This document shows positions 55,638 through 64,000 of a stretch of 64,000 bases of DNA, piece after piece; position 1 is the first letter of the stretch; each line of letters begins with the position of its first letter. A model generated the notes under the pieces. That model was not told the DNA's origin. It did no database searches and saw only the letters and a program-made list of their open reading frames with translations. Source of the DNA: Promicromonospora iranensis (GTDB lineage Bacteria > Actinomycetota > Actinomycetes > Actinomycetales > Cellulomonadaceae); the NCBI RefSeq assembly GCF_028994775.1, contig NZ_JAJQMN010000001.1:310001-374000 (forward strand). The letters run 5' to 3'. A program made the translations under genes and the position numbers.

Positions 55638-55718
55638 GCTGACTCCCGTTCAGCAGACTCCAGAAGACCGTAACCCGATGGGTTCCGGCACCCGGAGGCC
55701 TGCTGAACGGGAGTCAGC
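55638..55718. terminator. Long inverted repeat with nested hairpin between convergent genes
   Basis: A perfect 19-bp stem (55638-55656 with 55700-55718) encloses 43 nt, which contain a further AACCC-GAT-GGGTT hairpin (about 55672-55684). It lies between the convergent phosphoesterase and AGCS genes and probably terminates both, but the long loop is unusual for that role. Confidence 0.6.
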
Positions 55719-55765
55719 CGCGGGGATCAGCCGCGGGGATCAGCCGCGGGGGTCAGTCGCGGTCG
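55714..55765. repeat. 13-bp tandem repeats at the end of the symporter gene
   Basis: Four units of 13 bp (TCAGCCGCGGGGA; start 55714, 55727, 55740, 55753), the last diverged. The fourth contains the symporter stop codon (minus strand, 55755-55753), so duplication appears to have spread outward from the gene end. Confidence 0.9.
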
Positions 55766-57306
55766 AGCAGCTTCTCGGACGGCCCACCGTCAGCTGCGCC
55801 CCGGAGCTGCTCGTCGGCACGGCGCTCCCAGAACGTCGCGCCCTCGATGCCGAGCTTCCGCGGGTCGAACTGCGGGTCCAGGCCCTGACGCTTCTGCTCG
55901 CGGTAGTCCTTGAGCGCCTTCATCGCCGGGCCCTGGAGGAACAGGATGCCGATGATGTTCAGCCAGGCCATCGAGCCCACACCGATGTCGCCGAGGCCCC
56001 ACGCCGCTCCGGCCGTCGTCACGGCGCCGTACGCCACCGAGATCAGCACCAGCGCCTGCAGCACCCGCTGCATGCCCCGCGCCGCGAGACGGTTCTTCAT
56101 CTTGCGGGTGAGGTAGTTCAGGTTGGTCTCGGCCATGTAGTAGTACGCCACGATCGTGGTGAACACGAAGAACGAGAGCGCGATGGCGATGAACGTCGGT
56201 CCGGCGCCCGGGAACACCGAGTCCAGGCCCTGCTGCACGAAGCCCGGGCCGGGCTCGACGTCGGTGCTCAGACCGCCGTGGCCCTCGTGGATCACGTCGC
56301 TCGGCCAGGTCTCGCCCGCGAACGTGTTGAACATGCCGGTCGAGATGATGATGAAAGCGGTCGCGGAGCAGACGAACAGCGTGTCGACGTACACCGCGAA
56401 GGACTGCGCGAAGCCCTGCTTGGCCGGGTGCGAGACCTCGGCGGCGGCCGCGGCGTGCGGTCCGGTGCCCTGGCCGGCCTCGTTGGAGTAGATGCCCCGC
56501 TGCACGCCCCACTTGACGGCGAGGCCGAGGATCGCTCCGAACACCGGCTGGGCGCCGAAGGCGCTGCCGAAGATGAGCGAGAACACGCGGGGGATGTCGG
56601 TGAAGTTCATGAAGAACACGACGAGCGCGATGAGGACGTAGAGCAGGGCCATCGTGGGGACCACGATCACCGTGAAGTGCGCGATGCGCTTGACGCCGCC
56701 GATGACGATGAAGGCCAGCAGGATCACCAGGCCGATGGCCGTGACCCAGGTGGGAACGCCCCAGGCGTTGTTGATCGCGGAGGCCATGCCGTTGGCCTGC
56801 ACACCCGGCAGGAAGAAGCTCATCGCGAGGATGGTGACGACCGCGAAGAGGATCCCGTAGACCAGCGACAGGCCTCGGGCCTTGTGCTTGTACGCCTTCT
56901 CGAAGTAGTAGGCCGGGCCACCGCGGTACTCACCGGTGTCCGGGTCCTTCTCCTTGTAGATCTGGCCGAGCGTGCTCTCGACGAACGAGGTGGCGGCGCC
57001 GAGGAACGCGGAGGTCCACATCCAGAACACGGCGCCGGGGCCGCCGAACGCGATCGCCGTGGCGACGCCGCCGATGTTGCCCATCCCCACGCGGCCGGCG
57101 AGCGACATCATCAGCGACTGGAAGGAGGAGGTGCCGTCCTCGGACTCCTCGCCCTTCTTGAGCTGGTTGAGCATGTCGGGGAGGTGTCTGACCTGGAGGA
57201 AGCCGGTGCGGAGGGAGAAGTACAGACCGGCGAGCAGGCAGAGGGCGATCAGCGGGATCGACCAGATCAGCTCGTTCGTCGCGACGATGCGATCGGCGAA
57301 ACTCAT
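55753..57306 (-). CDS. Sodium:alanine/glycine symporter (AGCS family)
   Basis: This 517-residue transporter has about eleven helices. 'SLAGRVGMGNIGGVATAIAF' and 'GGPGAVFWMWTSAFLGAATS' hold the conserved substrate/Na site, with 'VKWGVQRGIYSNEAGQGTGP' the AGCS signature. It imports alanine, glycine or related amino acids with Na+. ATG 57306 follows AGGAG; a further in-frame upstream start (57342) lacks one. A hydrophilic tail of about 55 residues ends 'GGPSEKLLDRD'. Monocistronic. Confidence 0.94.
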   Translation of the reverse strand: MSFADRIVATNELIWSIPLIALCLLAGLYFSLRTGFLQVRHLPDMLNQLKKGEESEDGTSSFQSLMMSLAGRVGMGNIGGVATAIAFGGPGAVFWMWTSAFLGAATSFVESTLGQIYKEKDPDTGEYRGGPAYYFEKAYKHKARGLSLVYGILFAVVTILAMSFFLPGVQANGMASAINNAWGVPTWVTAIGLVILLAFIVIGGVKRIAHFTVIVVPTMALLYVLIALVVFFMNFTDIPRVFSLIFGSAFGAQPVFGAILGLAVKWGVQRGIYSNEAGQGTGPHAAAAAEVSHPAKQGFAQSFAVYVDTLFVCSATAFIIISTGMFNTFAGETWPSDVIHEGHGGLSTDVEPGPGFVQQGLDSVFPGAGPTFIAIALSFFVFTTIVAYYYMAETNLNYLTRKMKNRLAARGMQRVLQALVLISVAYGAVTTAGAAWGLGDIGVGSMAWLNIIGILFLQGPAMKALKDYREQKRQGLDPQFDPRKLGIEGATFWERRADEQLRGAADGGPSEKLLDRD

Positions 57307-57602
57307 AGTGACTCCTGGGTGGGAACGTTCGGACACACGCACCGGCGGAGACCGGCGCCCCCGCTACGACGCACCGCGCAAGTGGCATCCTTGGCAGCAA
57401 GCGACCTGGGAGTGCGGTCACGGACCAGCAATGGCGGCACACTAGCGGGTGCGCTGGTGTGCAGGTGAATTCTGGGGGACCGGAGACGACCCATCCGTGA
57501 GGCGGCCGAGGCGAGTCCCGGTGCTCAAGGGCCCGCCTCGGCCGGTCCGGTCCGAAGCCCGTCCATGGTGACTCTCGCCGCCCGTCACGAGACGATGGGC
57601 AC
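57307..57602. other. Intergenic region between symporter and ArfB genes
   Basis: This 296-bp divergent gap holds a 10-bp perfect stem (57504-57513 with 57534-57543, 20-nt loop) and the ArfB promoter at 57568-57596. I see no small ORF with a good start and no clear promoter for the symporter. Confidence 0.5.
57568..57596 (+). promoter_or_regulatory. ArfB promoter, leaderless type
   Basis: GTGACT (57568-57573), 17-bp spacer, GACGAT (57591-57596), then 6 bp to ATG 57603. No ribosome-binding site precedes the start, consistent with leaderless translation. Confidence 0.45.
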
Positions 57603-58049
57603 ATGCCCTCACCCGTCCGCCCCGGCCTGACGGTCACCCCCGCGCTGACCATCCCCCGGGCCGAGCTCACCGAGCGCTTCTCCCGCGCCTCCGGCCCGGG
57701 TGGCCAGGGCGTGAACACCACCGACTCGCGTGTCGAGCTGTCCTGGGACGTCGGCCGATCCGCCGTCCTGAGCGACGCGCAGCGTCAGCGCGTCATGAGC
57801 CGGCTCGCGGACCGCCTCGTCGACGGCGTCCTCACCGTCGTCGCCTCCGAGAACCGGGAGCAGCGGCGCAACCGTGACGCCGCGGCTCGGCGCCTCGCGG
57901 CTCTGGTGGCCGAGGCGCTGGCCCCTCCCCCGCGGGCCCGCCGCGCCACGCGCGCCACCCGCGGTTCGAAGGAGCGGCGGCTGACCGCCAAGAAGCAACG
58001 GTCCGCGACCAAGCAGCTGCGCTCCTCGAAGCCCCGCCGCGAGGACTGA
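57603..58049 (+). CDS. arfB: Alternative ribosome-rescue factor, peptidyl-tRNA hydrolase
   Basis: This 148-residue protein has the release-factor domain with the catalytic GGQ in 'RFSRASGPGGQGVNTTDSRV' (about residues 30-38) and a basic C-terminal tail ('TAKKQRSATKQLRSSKPRRE') that enters the empty mRNA channel. ArfB releases nascent chains from stalled ribosomes lacking a stop codon. Length matches the family (about 140). It stands alone between the symporter and the GlcD-like gene. Confidence 0.95.
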   Translation: MPSPVRPGLTVTPALTIPRAELTERFSRASGPGGQGVNTTDSRVELSWDVGRSAVLSDAQRQRVMSRLADRLVDGVLTVVASENREQRRNRDAAARRLAALVAEALAPPPRARRATRATRGSKERRLTAKKQRSATKQLRSSKPRRED

Positions 58050-58123
58050 CGGCCCGCGGGCCAGCAAGCGCGTCCTGAACCACCACCCGCTTCCGCGGCG
58101 AGGAGAGATACGATCCGGACGCC

Positions 58124-59560
58124 ATGCCTCGCACCGAATACTCCGCGCTGACCGCGGCCCTGAAGAACGCCCTGCCTGACGGCGCCGTCCTCACCGACGA
58201 CGCGGCGCTCGAACCCTATGCCCACGACGACGCGGAGTGGGCGGACTACGCGACACCCGCCGCCGTCGTGCTGGCGACGAGCCTCGACGACGTCGTCGCG
58301 ACCGTACGGGTCGCCGCCGAGCACGACGCGCCGGTGGTACCGCGGGGCGCCGGCACAGGCCTGTCCGGCGGGGCGAACGCGATGGCGGGCGCCGTCGTGC
58401 TGTCCCTCGAACGCATGACCCGGATCCGTGAGGTCAACGTCGCGGAGCGCTACGCCGTCGTCGAGGCCGGCGTGCTCAACGACGACCTCCGCAGGCGCGT
58501 GGCCGAGGACGGGCTCTGGTATCCCCCGGACCCGGCCAGCCAGGCGATCTCGACGATCGGCGGCAACGTCGCGACCAACGCAGGCGGGCTCTGCTGCGTC
58601 AAGTACGGCGTCACCCGCGACTACGTGCTCGGCATGACGGCGGTCCTCGCCGACGGCTCGGTCGCCCGCCTCGGCCGGACGACAGCGAAGGGTGTCACGG
58701 GCTACGACCTCACAGGGCTCATGGTCGGTTCCGAGGGCACGCTGGGCATCATCGTCGACGTGACGCTGAAGCTCCGCCCGCTCGGGGGCCGTGAGGACCG
58801 GGCGATCGTGGGCTGGTTCCCGTCGCTGGCGGACGCCGGCAACGCGGTCGCGGCCGTCTCGGCCGCCGGCATCGTGCCCGCCGCCCTGGAGCTCATCGAC
58901 AGCACCTGTCTCCGCGCCGTCGCCGACTGGCAGGAGTGGACGCTCCCCGAGGGTGCGGCGGCCCTGCTGCTGGCGAAGGTCGACGAGCCCGGCGCGGCTG
59001 GAGAGGCCCTGGCGGAGCGGGTCGCAGCGTTCTTCGAGGTGGCGGGCGGTACCCACGTGGAGCGCGCCTTCGCGCCCGACGAGGTGGACCGGCTGTTCCT
59101 CGCCCGGCGGCTCGCGTACCCGGCGCTCGAACGACTCGGCCCCGTGCTCACGGAGGACGTCTGCGTCCCGCGCGGCGCCGTACCGGAGATGCTCAGCCGC
59201 ATCGAGACCATCGCCCGGGAGGCCGACGTCGTGATCGCCAACATCGCGCACGCCGGCGACGGCAACCTGCACCCGCTCATCATCGCGCCGGACGGTGACG
59301 ACGACGCGAAGGCCCGCGCGAAGACGGCGTTCGACCGCATCGTCGACGAGTGCCGCTCGCTCGGCGGCACGGTCACCGGCGAGCACGGCGTCGGGCTGCT
59401 CAAGCTGCCGGGTGCGGCTGCGGAGCTCAGCCCTGTGGCCCTCGCGATGCACCGGGCCATCAAGGGCGCGCTGGACCCCCGCGGTCTGCTCAATCCCGGC
59501 AAGGCGTTCCCCGCCGGCGACTCGACCGGTGCCGCCCTCAGCGGCACTCCCACGCCCTAG
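58124..59560 (+). CDS. FAD-linked 2-hydroxyacid oxidase (GlcD-like)
   Basis: This 478-residue enzyme has an FAD_binding_4 domain ('PVVPRGAGTGLSGGANAMAG', 'YPPDPASQAISTIGGNVATN', 'GSEGTLGIIVDVTLKLRPL') and the oxidase C-terminal domain ('ANIAHAGDGNLHPLIIAPDG', 'VTGEHGVGLLKL', 'GALDPRGLLNPGKAFP'). Members oxidise glycolate, D-lactate or related acids. The absence of glcE/glcF-type neighbours suggests a single-subunit form. ATG 58124; TACGAT 9 bp upstream could be its -10 box, giving a very short leader. Confidence 0.92.
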   Translation: MPRTEYSALTAALKNALPDGAVLTDDAALEPYAHDDAEWADYATPAAVVLATSLDDVVATVRVAAEHDAPVVPRGAGTGLSGGANAMAGAVVLSLERMTRIREVNVAERYAVVEAGVLNDDLRRRVAEDGLWYPPDPASQAISTIGGNVATNAGGLCCVKYGVTRDYVLGMTAVLADGSVARLGRTTAKGVTGYDLTGLMVGSEGTLGIIVDVTLKLRPLGGREDRAIVGWFPSLADAGNAVAAVSAAGIVPAALELIDSTCLRAVADWQEWTLPEGAAALLLAKVDEPGAAGEALAERVAAFFEVAGGTHVERAFAPDEVDRLFLARRLAYPALERLGPVLTEDVCVPRGAVPEMLSRIETIAREADVVIANIAHAGDGNLHPLIIAPDGDDDAKARAKTAFDRIVDECRSLGGTVTGEHGVGLLKLPGAAAELSPVALAMHRAIKGALDPRGLLNPGKAFPAGDSTGAALSGTPTP

Positions 59561-59570
59561 GCTGAGCCTC

Positions 59571-60095
59571 GTGGCACTGGCCGTATGCCTGCTGTTCGAC
59601 AGGCCCACCGAACGAGTCCTGCGACAGCTGTGGCAGCGGCTCGAGGCCAAGGGCGTGCCGACACCGGCCACGCACACCCACGGCCGGCACGTGCCGCACC
59701 TGTCCCTGGCCGTGCTCCGGTCCTGGGATCTTGACAAGGTACGCGCCGCCGTCGAGGCGCTGCCCGACGCCGGTCCGACCACTGTCCAGTTCGACGCCGT
59801 CGCGGCCTTCCGGCGGGGCCGGATGAACCTGATACCGGCCGTGAGCAGCCACCTCGCGGCGCGCCAGGAGCGGGTGGTCGAGGCCCTCGGCGCCTCGGAG
59901 GACGAGCTGCACAAGCACTACGTCCCGGGGACCTGGACCCCGCACGTCACCGTGGCGACGCGGGTGCGCCTGGAGCAGACGCCGCTGGTGCTCGAGGCGG
60001 CCTACGAGATCGTGCCCCTCATCGGGAGGCTGACGCACGCGGCTCTGGTGGACGCGGGCGCCGGGACGGTGCACCCGCTGACCGTCGTCCCCTGA
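59571..60095 (+). CDS. 2'-5' RNA ligase/LigT-like phosphoesterase
   Basis: This 174-residue protein has two HxT/S-type motifs, 'GRHVPHLSLAVL' and 'TWTPHVTVAT', one per lobe of the 2H phosphoesterase fold, with 'VPLIGRLTHAALVD' near the end. Family members hydrolyse or ligate 2',3'-cyclic or 2'-5' phosphodiesters. GTG 59571 is preceded by TAGGCT at 59558-59563, 7 bp upstream, with no ribosome-binding site, another possible leaderless start. It is 10 bp from the GlcD-like stop. Confidence 0.85.
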   Translation: MALAVCLLFDRPTERVLRQLWQRLEAKGVPTPATHTHGRHVPHLSLAVLRSWDLDKVRAAVEALPDAGPTTVQFDAVAAFRRGRMNLIPAVSSHLAARQERVVEALGASEDELHKHYVPGTWTPHVTVATRVRLEQTPLVLEAAYEIVPLIGRLTHAALVDAGAGTVHPLTVVP

Positions 60096-60112
60096 GCCGC
60101 GGTGCCGGTGGG

Positions 60113-62122
60113 CTAGTGCGGCGGCACGAAGTTGCGGCCCTTGAGGAGTCGCTCGGCCAGGTCCGCGCAATAGCGAGCGTGTCGGACCTTGTGCGCCTTC
60201 ACGAAGAGCTCTGACCACGTGGAGGCGGTCTTCGCGAGCCAGACCGTCAGACCGACCGCACCGAGGAAGGCCACGAACGGCGCCTGGATCGTCAGCACGA
60301 TGAAGGCTCCCGCCGCGGCCTTGGCAGCGGTCCGCCCTGGACGATCTCGCAGCGAGGCGATGATCCCCGCGCGGTCGTCGAACGGTGGCTGGTACCTGCC
60401 ACCGAGGCGGTGGGCCACCTGACCCAGCACGATCAACGCGGTGATCTCCGCGGTGATCGCCAGGAAGAACGCCGTCCCGACCACCGAGCTCCCGCCGGAG
60501 ACGAGCGCGAGAGAGCCACCACCGATCAAGCAGCCCACCAGGAGCGCACCCGCGTGCAGACCTGTCCAGGCCCCCGCCCGTGCCAGCGCCTTGATGTCGT
60601 TCGGGCTCGATGTGAGTTCATGCTCCCAGGCGTAGCGCGACAGGACGGTCACACCGACCCACCAGAGAGGATCCCGCTCCCGGCGCTCAGCCATGAAGGC
60701 GTCGTACCACCCGACGACACCCGGCGCCGAGCCCGGATGCGCGTAGCGGGTCATCCGCCAGGTCCGGGCGTCCGCAGTCTCCGCGGACGCCGGCAGGACG
60801 GCGTTGAGCAGGACTGCGTGAGCCAGCGCGCGTCGTCCGAAGCGCGAGAAGACCTGTACACCCGACGCCGGCACACCACTGTCCCACCACCGGTCCCACT
60901 CCCGGCGAGCACGCATCCAGCTCTGGTAATGGCGCCGCGCGCCCTCGAAGTCCCGGAAGTGCGAGAGCGCCTCCCAGAAGATCGTCGTGTCGATCCAGAG
61001 CCAGATGGTCAGTCGCTCGAAGTTCGCCAGGCCACCGCGGAGGAACGCTTCCACGCTCTCCACGTCCTCCGGGAGCCGAGGAAGCACCATCTCGCAGAGG
61101 TAGTCGTACGTGACCCGCCGGCCGCGCCACACCGGGTCACCCTCCGGATCCAGCCACGCCAACAGGAAGAACACCTTGAAGTCAGCGGTGATGTCGGACC
61201 GCAGCCGACCGTCGATGAGCTCACGAACCTCTTCGCCCGCCTCGCTGTCCGGCTTGTCGTACTGCCGAAGCCACTCGACGAGCAGACGCCAGCCCTCGGT
61301 CTCGCTCATGAAGGCGCTCGACGTCTCGAAGAACTGTCGCTTGGCCGCGAACCAGTTCAAGCGGATGGCGTTGGCGAGGCTGCGCTTGTTGGTGTGCTGC
61401 TCGCCGGCGAAGACGAGCGGGCCTACCTGTATCTCGCCGTGCTGGTACTCGGCATCGATCCACCGGACACGGTCGACGATGTGGTGCGCCGGGATCATCT
61501 TGGCGATCAGCCGTTGGTCCGACTCGGACACCATGCCGACGACGCCACCGACCTCCTGGTCCCACACGGCAGCACCGCTGTAACCAGGTGTGATCGGCTC
61601 CTCCTGCGCGCCGACGTTCATCTGGACACGTCCGAGACCGTCGGCGGACCGGAACTCTCCCTGGGACGACTGCCCGGCGTCATACCCCTCGGGAAAGCCG
61701 AAGGTCCGGTAACCGTGCCCGTAGACGCTGCGCGGCGTCGCAAGACGGACGACCTCTGCCCCTTCGTACCCGACCTCGAGCCTGAGGATCGCGATGTCGT
61801 CGCCGTCCATCTCCGCGGGGAGCCGCAGGTTCTCCTGGATCCCGTTATCCGTCAGGCTCTCAGCACTGATCTGCTCGACGGCCTCCTTGCCCGGCACCCA
61901 GGCGACGACCCGACCGGTACGTCGCTCGCCGGTGATCATGAGCTCGACGCTCACCGGGAGCCGCGGGACGCGACCATCGGTCCCCTCAAGACCCAGGACG
62001 TCCTGGACGACGTGCGCGCACGTGCACACCAGGTCCGGCGCGACCAGGAAGCCGGCCCCCAGGGTCTGGCCCGACGCGTCCCTCACGCGGATGGTCCACG
62101 GAGCCTCGTGCCGGGTGATCAT
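60113..62122 (-). CDS. Trypsin-like serine protease with C-terminal membrane helices (Trypco-associated)
   Basis: This 669-residue protein has no signal peptide. The chymotrypsin-fold domain occupies about 1-220 with the triad visible as His37 ('[11 protein letters not shown]'), Asp109 ('[12 protein letters not shown]') and Ser182 ('[13 protein letters not shown]', where GNSGGP is usual). A long helical Trp- and Arg-rich middle follows ('[16 protein letters not shown]'), then about four membrane segments ('[20 protein letters not shown]', '[20 protein letters not shown]', '[20 protein letters not shown]') and a short basic tail. The preceding gene is a Trypco1 protein, a known companion of trypsin-like effectors in conflict systems. 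The protease would sit on the cytosolic face and be unleashed by a trigger. No ATPase or sensor gene follows within the window. Confidence 0.82.
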   Translation of the reverse strand: MITRHEAPWTIRVRDASGQTLGAGFLVAPDLVCTCAHVVQDVLGLEGTDGRVPRLPVSVELMITGERRTGRVVAWVPGKEAVEQISAESLTDNGIQENLRLPAEMDGDDIAILRLEVGYEGAEVVRLATPRSVYGHGYRTFGFPEGYDAGQSSQGEFRSADGLGRVQMNVGAQEEPITPGYSGAAVWDQEVGGVVGMVSESDQRLIAKMIPAHHIVDRVRWIDAEYQHGEIQVGPLVFAGEQHTNKRSLANAIRLNWFAAKRQFFETSSAFMSETEGWRLLVEWLRQYDKPDSEAGEEVRELIDGRLRSDITADFKVFFLLAWLDPEGDPVWRGRRVTYDYLCEMVLPRLPEDVESVEAFLRGGLANFERLTIWLWIDTTIFWEALSHFRDFEGARRHYQSWMRARREWDRWWDSGVPASGVQVFSRFGRRALAHAVLLNAVLPASAETADARTWRMTRYAHPGSAPGVVGWYDAFMAERRERDPLWWVGVTVLSRYAWEHELTSSPNDIKALARAGAWTGLHAGALLVGCLIGGGSLALVSGGSSVVGTAFFLAITAEITALIVLGQVAHRLGGRYQPPFDDRAGIIASLRDRPGRTAAKAAAGAFIVLTIQAPFVAFLGAVGLTVWLAKTASTWSELFVKAHKVRHARYCADLAERLLKGRNFVPPH

Positions 62123-62451
62123 CGCTGCCCCCGGGCGGAGTCGGACCAGCGGAGAGTCAGGTTCAGGTTGGCCTCGGTCGACGCCCTGGCGATCACGACA
62201 CCGGCCTCGGCCGTCATGGTGACGCCGAGCTCGAGCGTGACCTCGTCCGGGCGCACCGCGAGTGCTCGGGTCTTCGCGTCCACGACCTCGACGATGTTGT
62301 GCAGATCATCGAGGGCCTCGCCCAGCGTCGCTTTCACGCCTCGGCCCGGGCCACGACTCACCGGCCGCGTCCCAGGGGCCGGTTTACGCTCCTCGACCTC
62401 GACCAGCACATCCGTGCCGTTACCGAGCTCCATCTTCTCGAACCGCACCAC
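62119..62451 (-). CDS. Trypco1 (CU044_2847-type) protein
   Basis: This 110-residue protein has '[18 protein letters not shown]', '[20 protein letters not shown]', '[20 protein letters not shown]' and '[14 protein letters not shown]', the strand-helix-strand pattern of the trypsin-co-occurring domain 1. Its stop overlaps the protease ATG (ATGA). GTG 62451 follows GGAGG with a 5-bp gap; ATG 62433 is an alternative. It is thought to regulate or target the coupled protease; this role comes from comparative genomics of the family, not from experiment here. Confidence 0.8.
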   Translation of the reverse strand: MVRFEKMELGNGTDVLVEVEERKPAPGTRPVSRGPGRGVKATLGEALDDLHNIVEVVDAKTRALAVRPDEVTLELGVTMTAEAGVVIARASTEANLNLTLRWSDSARGQR

Positions 62452-62608
62452 GAGCGCCTCCGACCACGTCGCGGTCGACGCGCCCTCGCGTCGACCAGGA
62501 TCGCGAAACTACCAGGGCGTATGCCGCATTTCCGCTAAAGTCAGACACTTGGTTCGTGCGCTTGGTTTACGGCCGACGACAGCTGGTACCTCATGTCAGG
62601 CTGGAGAG

Positions 62609-64000
<1,392 letters not shown>

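Overview
The window is high-GC DNA (roughly 70 percent) from a saprophytic actinobacterium. Secreted, modular carbohydrate enzymes carrying CBM42, ricin-type, PA14, PKD and LamG modules dominate. LacI-type 14-16 bp operators with a GCGC core, GTG starts and GTGA/ATGA gene overlaps are common. A plant-polymer degrader of the Promicromonosporaceae/Cellulomonadaceae kind (Micrococcales) fits best, but this is inferred from gene content only. I see no tRNA, rRNA, transposase, prophage or CRISPR array.

Layout. 1-8.5 kb: the end of a LacI regulator, then three secreted proteins: a PA14/propeller/CBM/DUF1080 mosaic, an exported sugar-isomerase-like TIM barrel, and a sugar-dehydrogenase-like propeller with PKD domains. 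8.5-10.7 kb: glycerophosphodiesterase, GNAT acetyltransferase, lipoprotein. 10.7-14.6 kb: a TetM/OtrA-like ribosomal protection gene with an overlapping leader ORF and hairpin; upstream, a TetR operon with two overlapping small genes; beyond it, a 43-bp relic of the resistance gene. 14.7-16.8 kb: an ECF sigma factor fused to a membrane and extracytoplasmic domain. 16.9-22.4 kb: two GH43-type enzymes and a GH5 cellulase with clear promoter/operator sites. 22.7-24.5 kb: PRC-like protein, Csp-type copper protein, phosphotransferase. 24.4-26.9 kb: a HINT/nuclease polymorphic toxin with SUKH immunity. 27-30.4 kb: YcnI-CopCD copper operon with a histidine phosphatase, then a tautomerase. 30.4-36.2 kb: a 1918-residue ThuA/copper-radical-oxidase/LamG protein. 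36.4-45.3 kb: a uronate catabolic operon (kduI, kduD, ribose-type ABC transporter, aldehyde dehydrogenase) with a divergent IclR regulator and two matched operator-like sites. 45.3-50.7 kb: a lipid-quinone-type cluster (type III PKS, ICMT-like methyltransferase, flavoprotein; divergent UbiA prenyltransferase and desaturase-like flavoprotein). 50.8-53.7 kb: SRPBCC protein, DUF2243 and CtaG-like membrane proteins, SDR. 53.7-64 kb: secreted metallophosphoesterase, AGCS symporter, ArfB, GlcD-like oxidase, LigT-like protein, a Trypco1/trypsin-like pair, and the start of a DUF255 protein.

How it fits together. The secreted glycosidases release arabinose- and glucose-containing oligosaccharides, and the oxidoreductase mosaics probably oxidise or hydrolyse sugars outside the cell. 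The kdu operon takes up and isomerises unsaturated uronates from pectin. Copper genes (Csp, YcnI, CopCD, CtaG-like) could support the copper radical oxidase and respiratory oxidases. The candidates most worth a second look are the sigma-factor/sensor fusion, the Trypco1-protease pair, the toxin-immunity pair, the leader-controlled resistance gene with its relic, and the srsABC-like cluster extended by UbiA.
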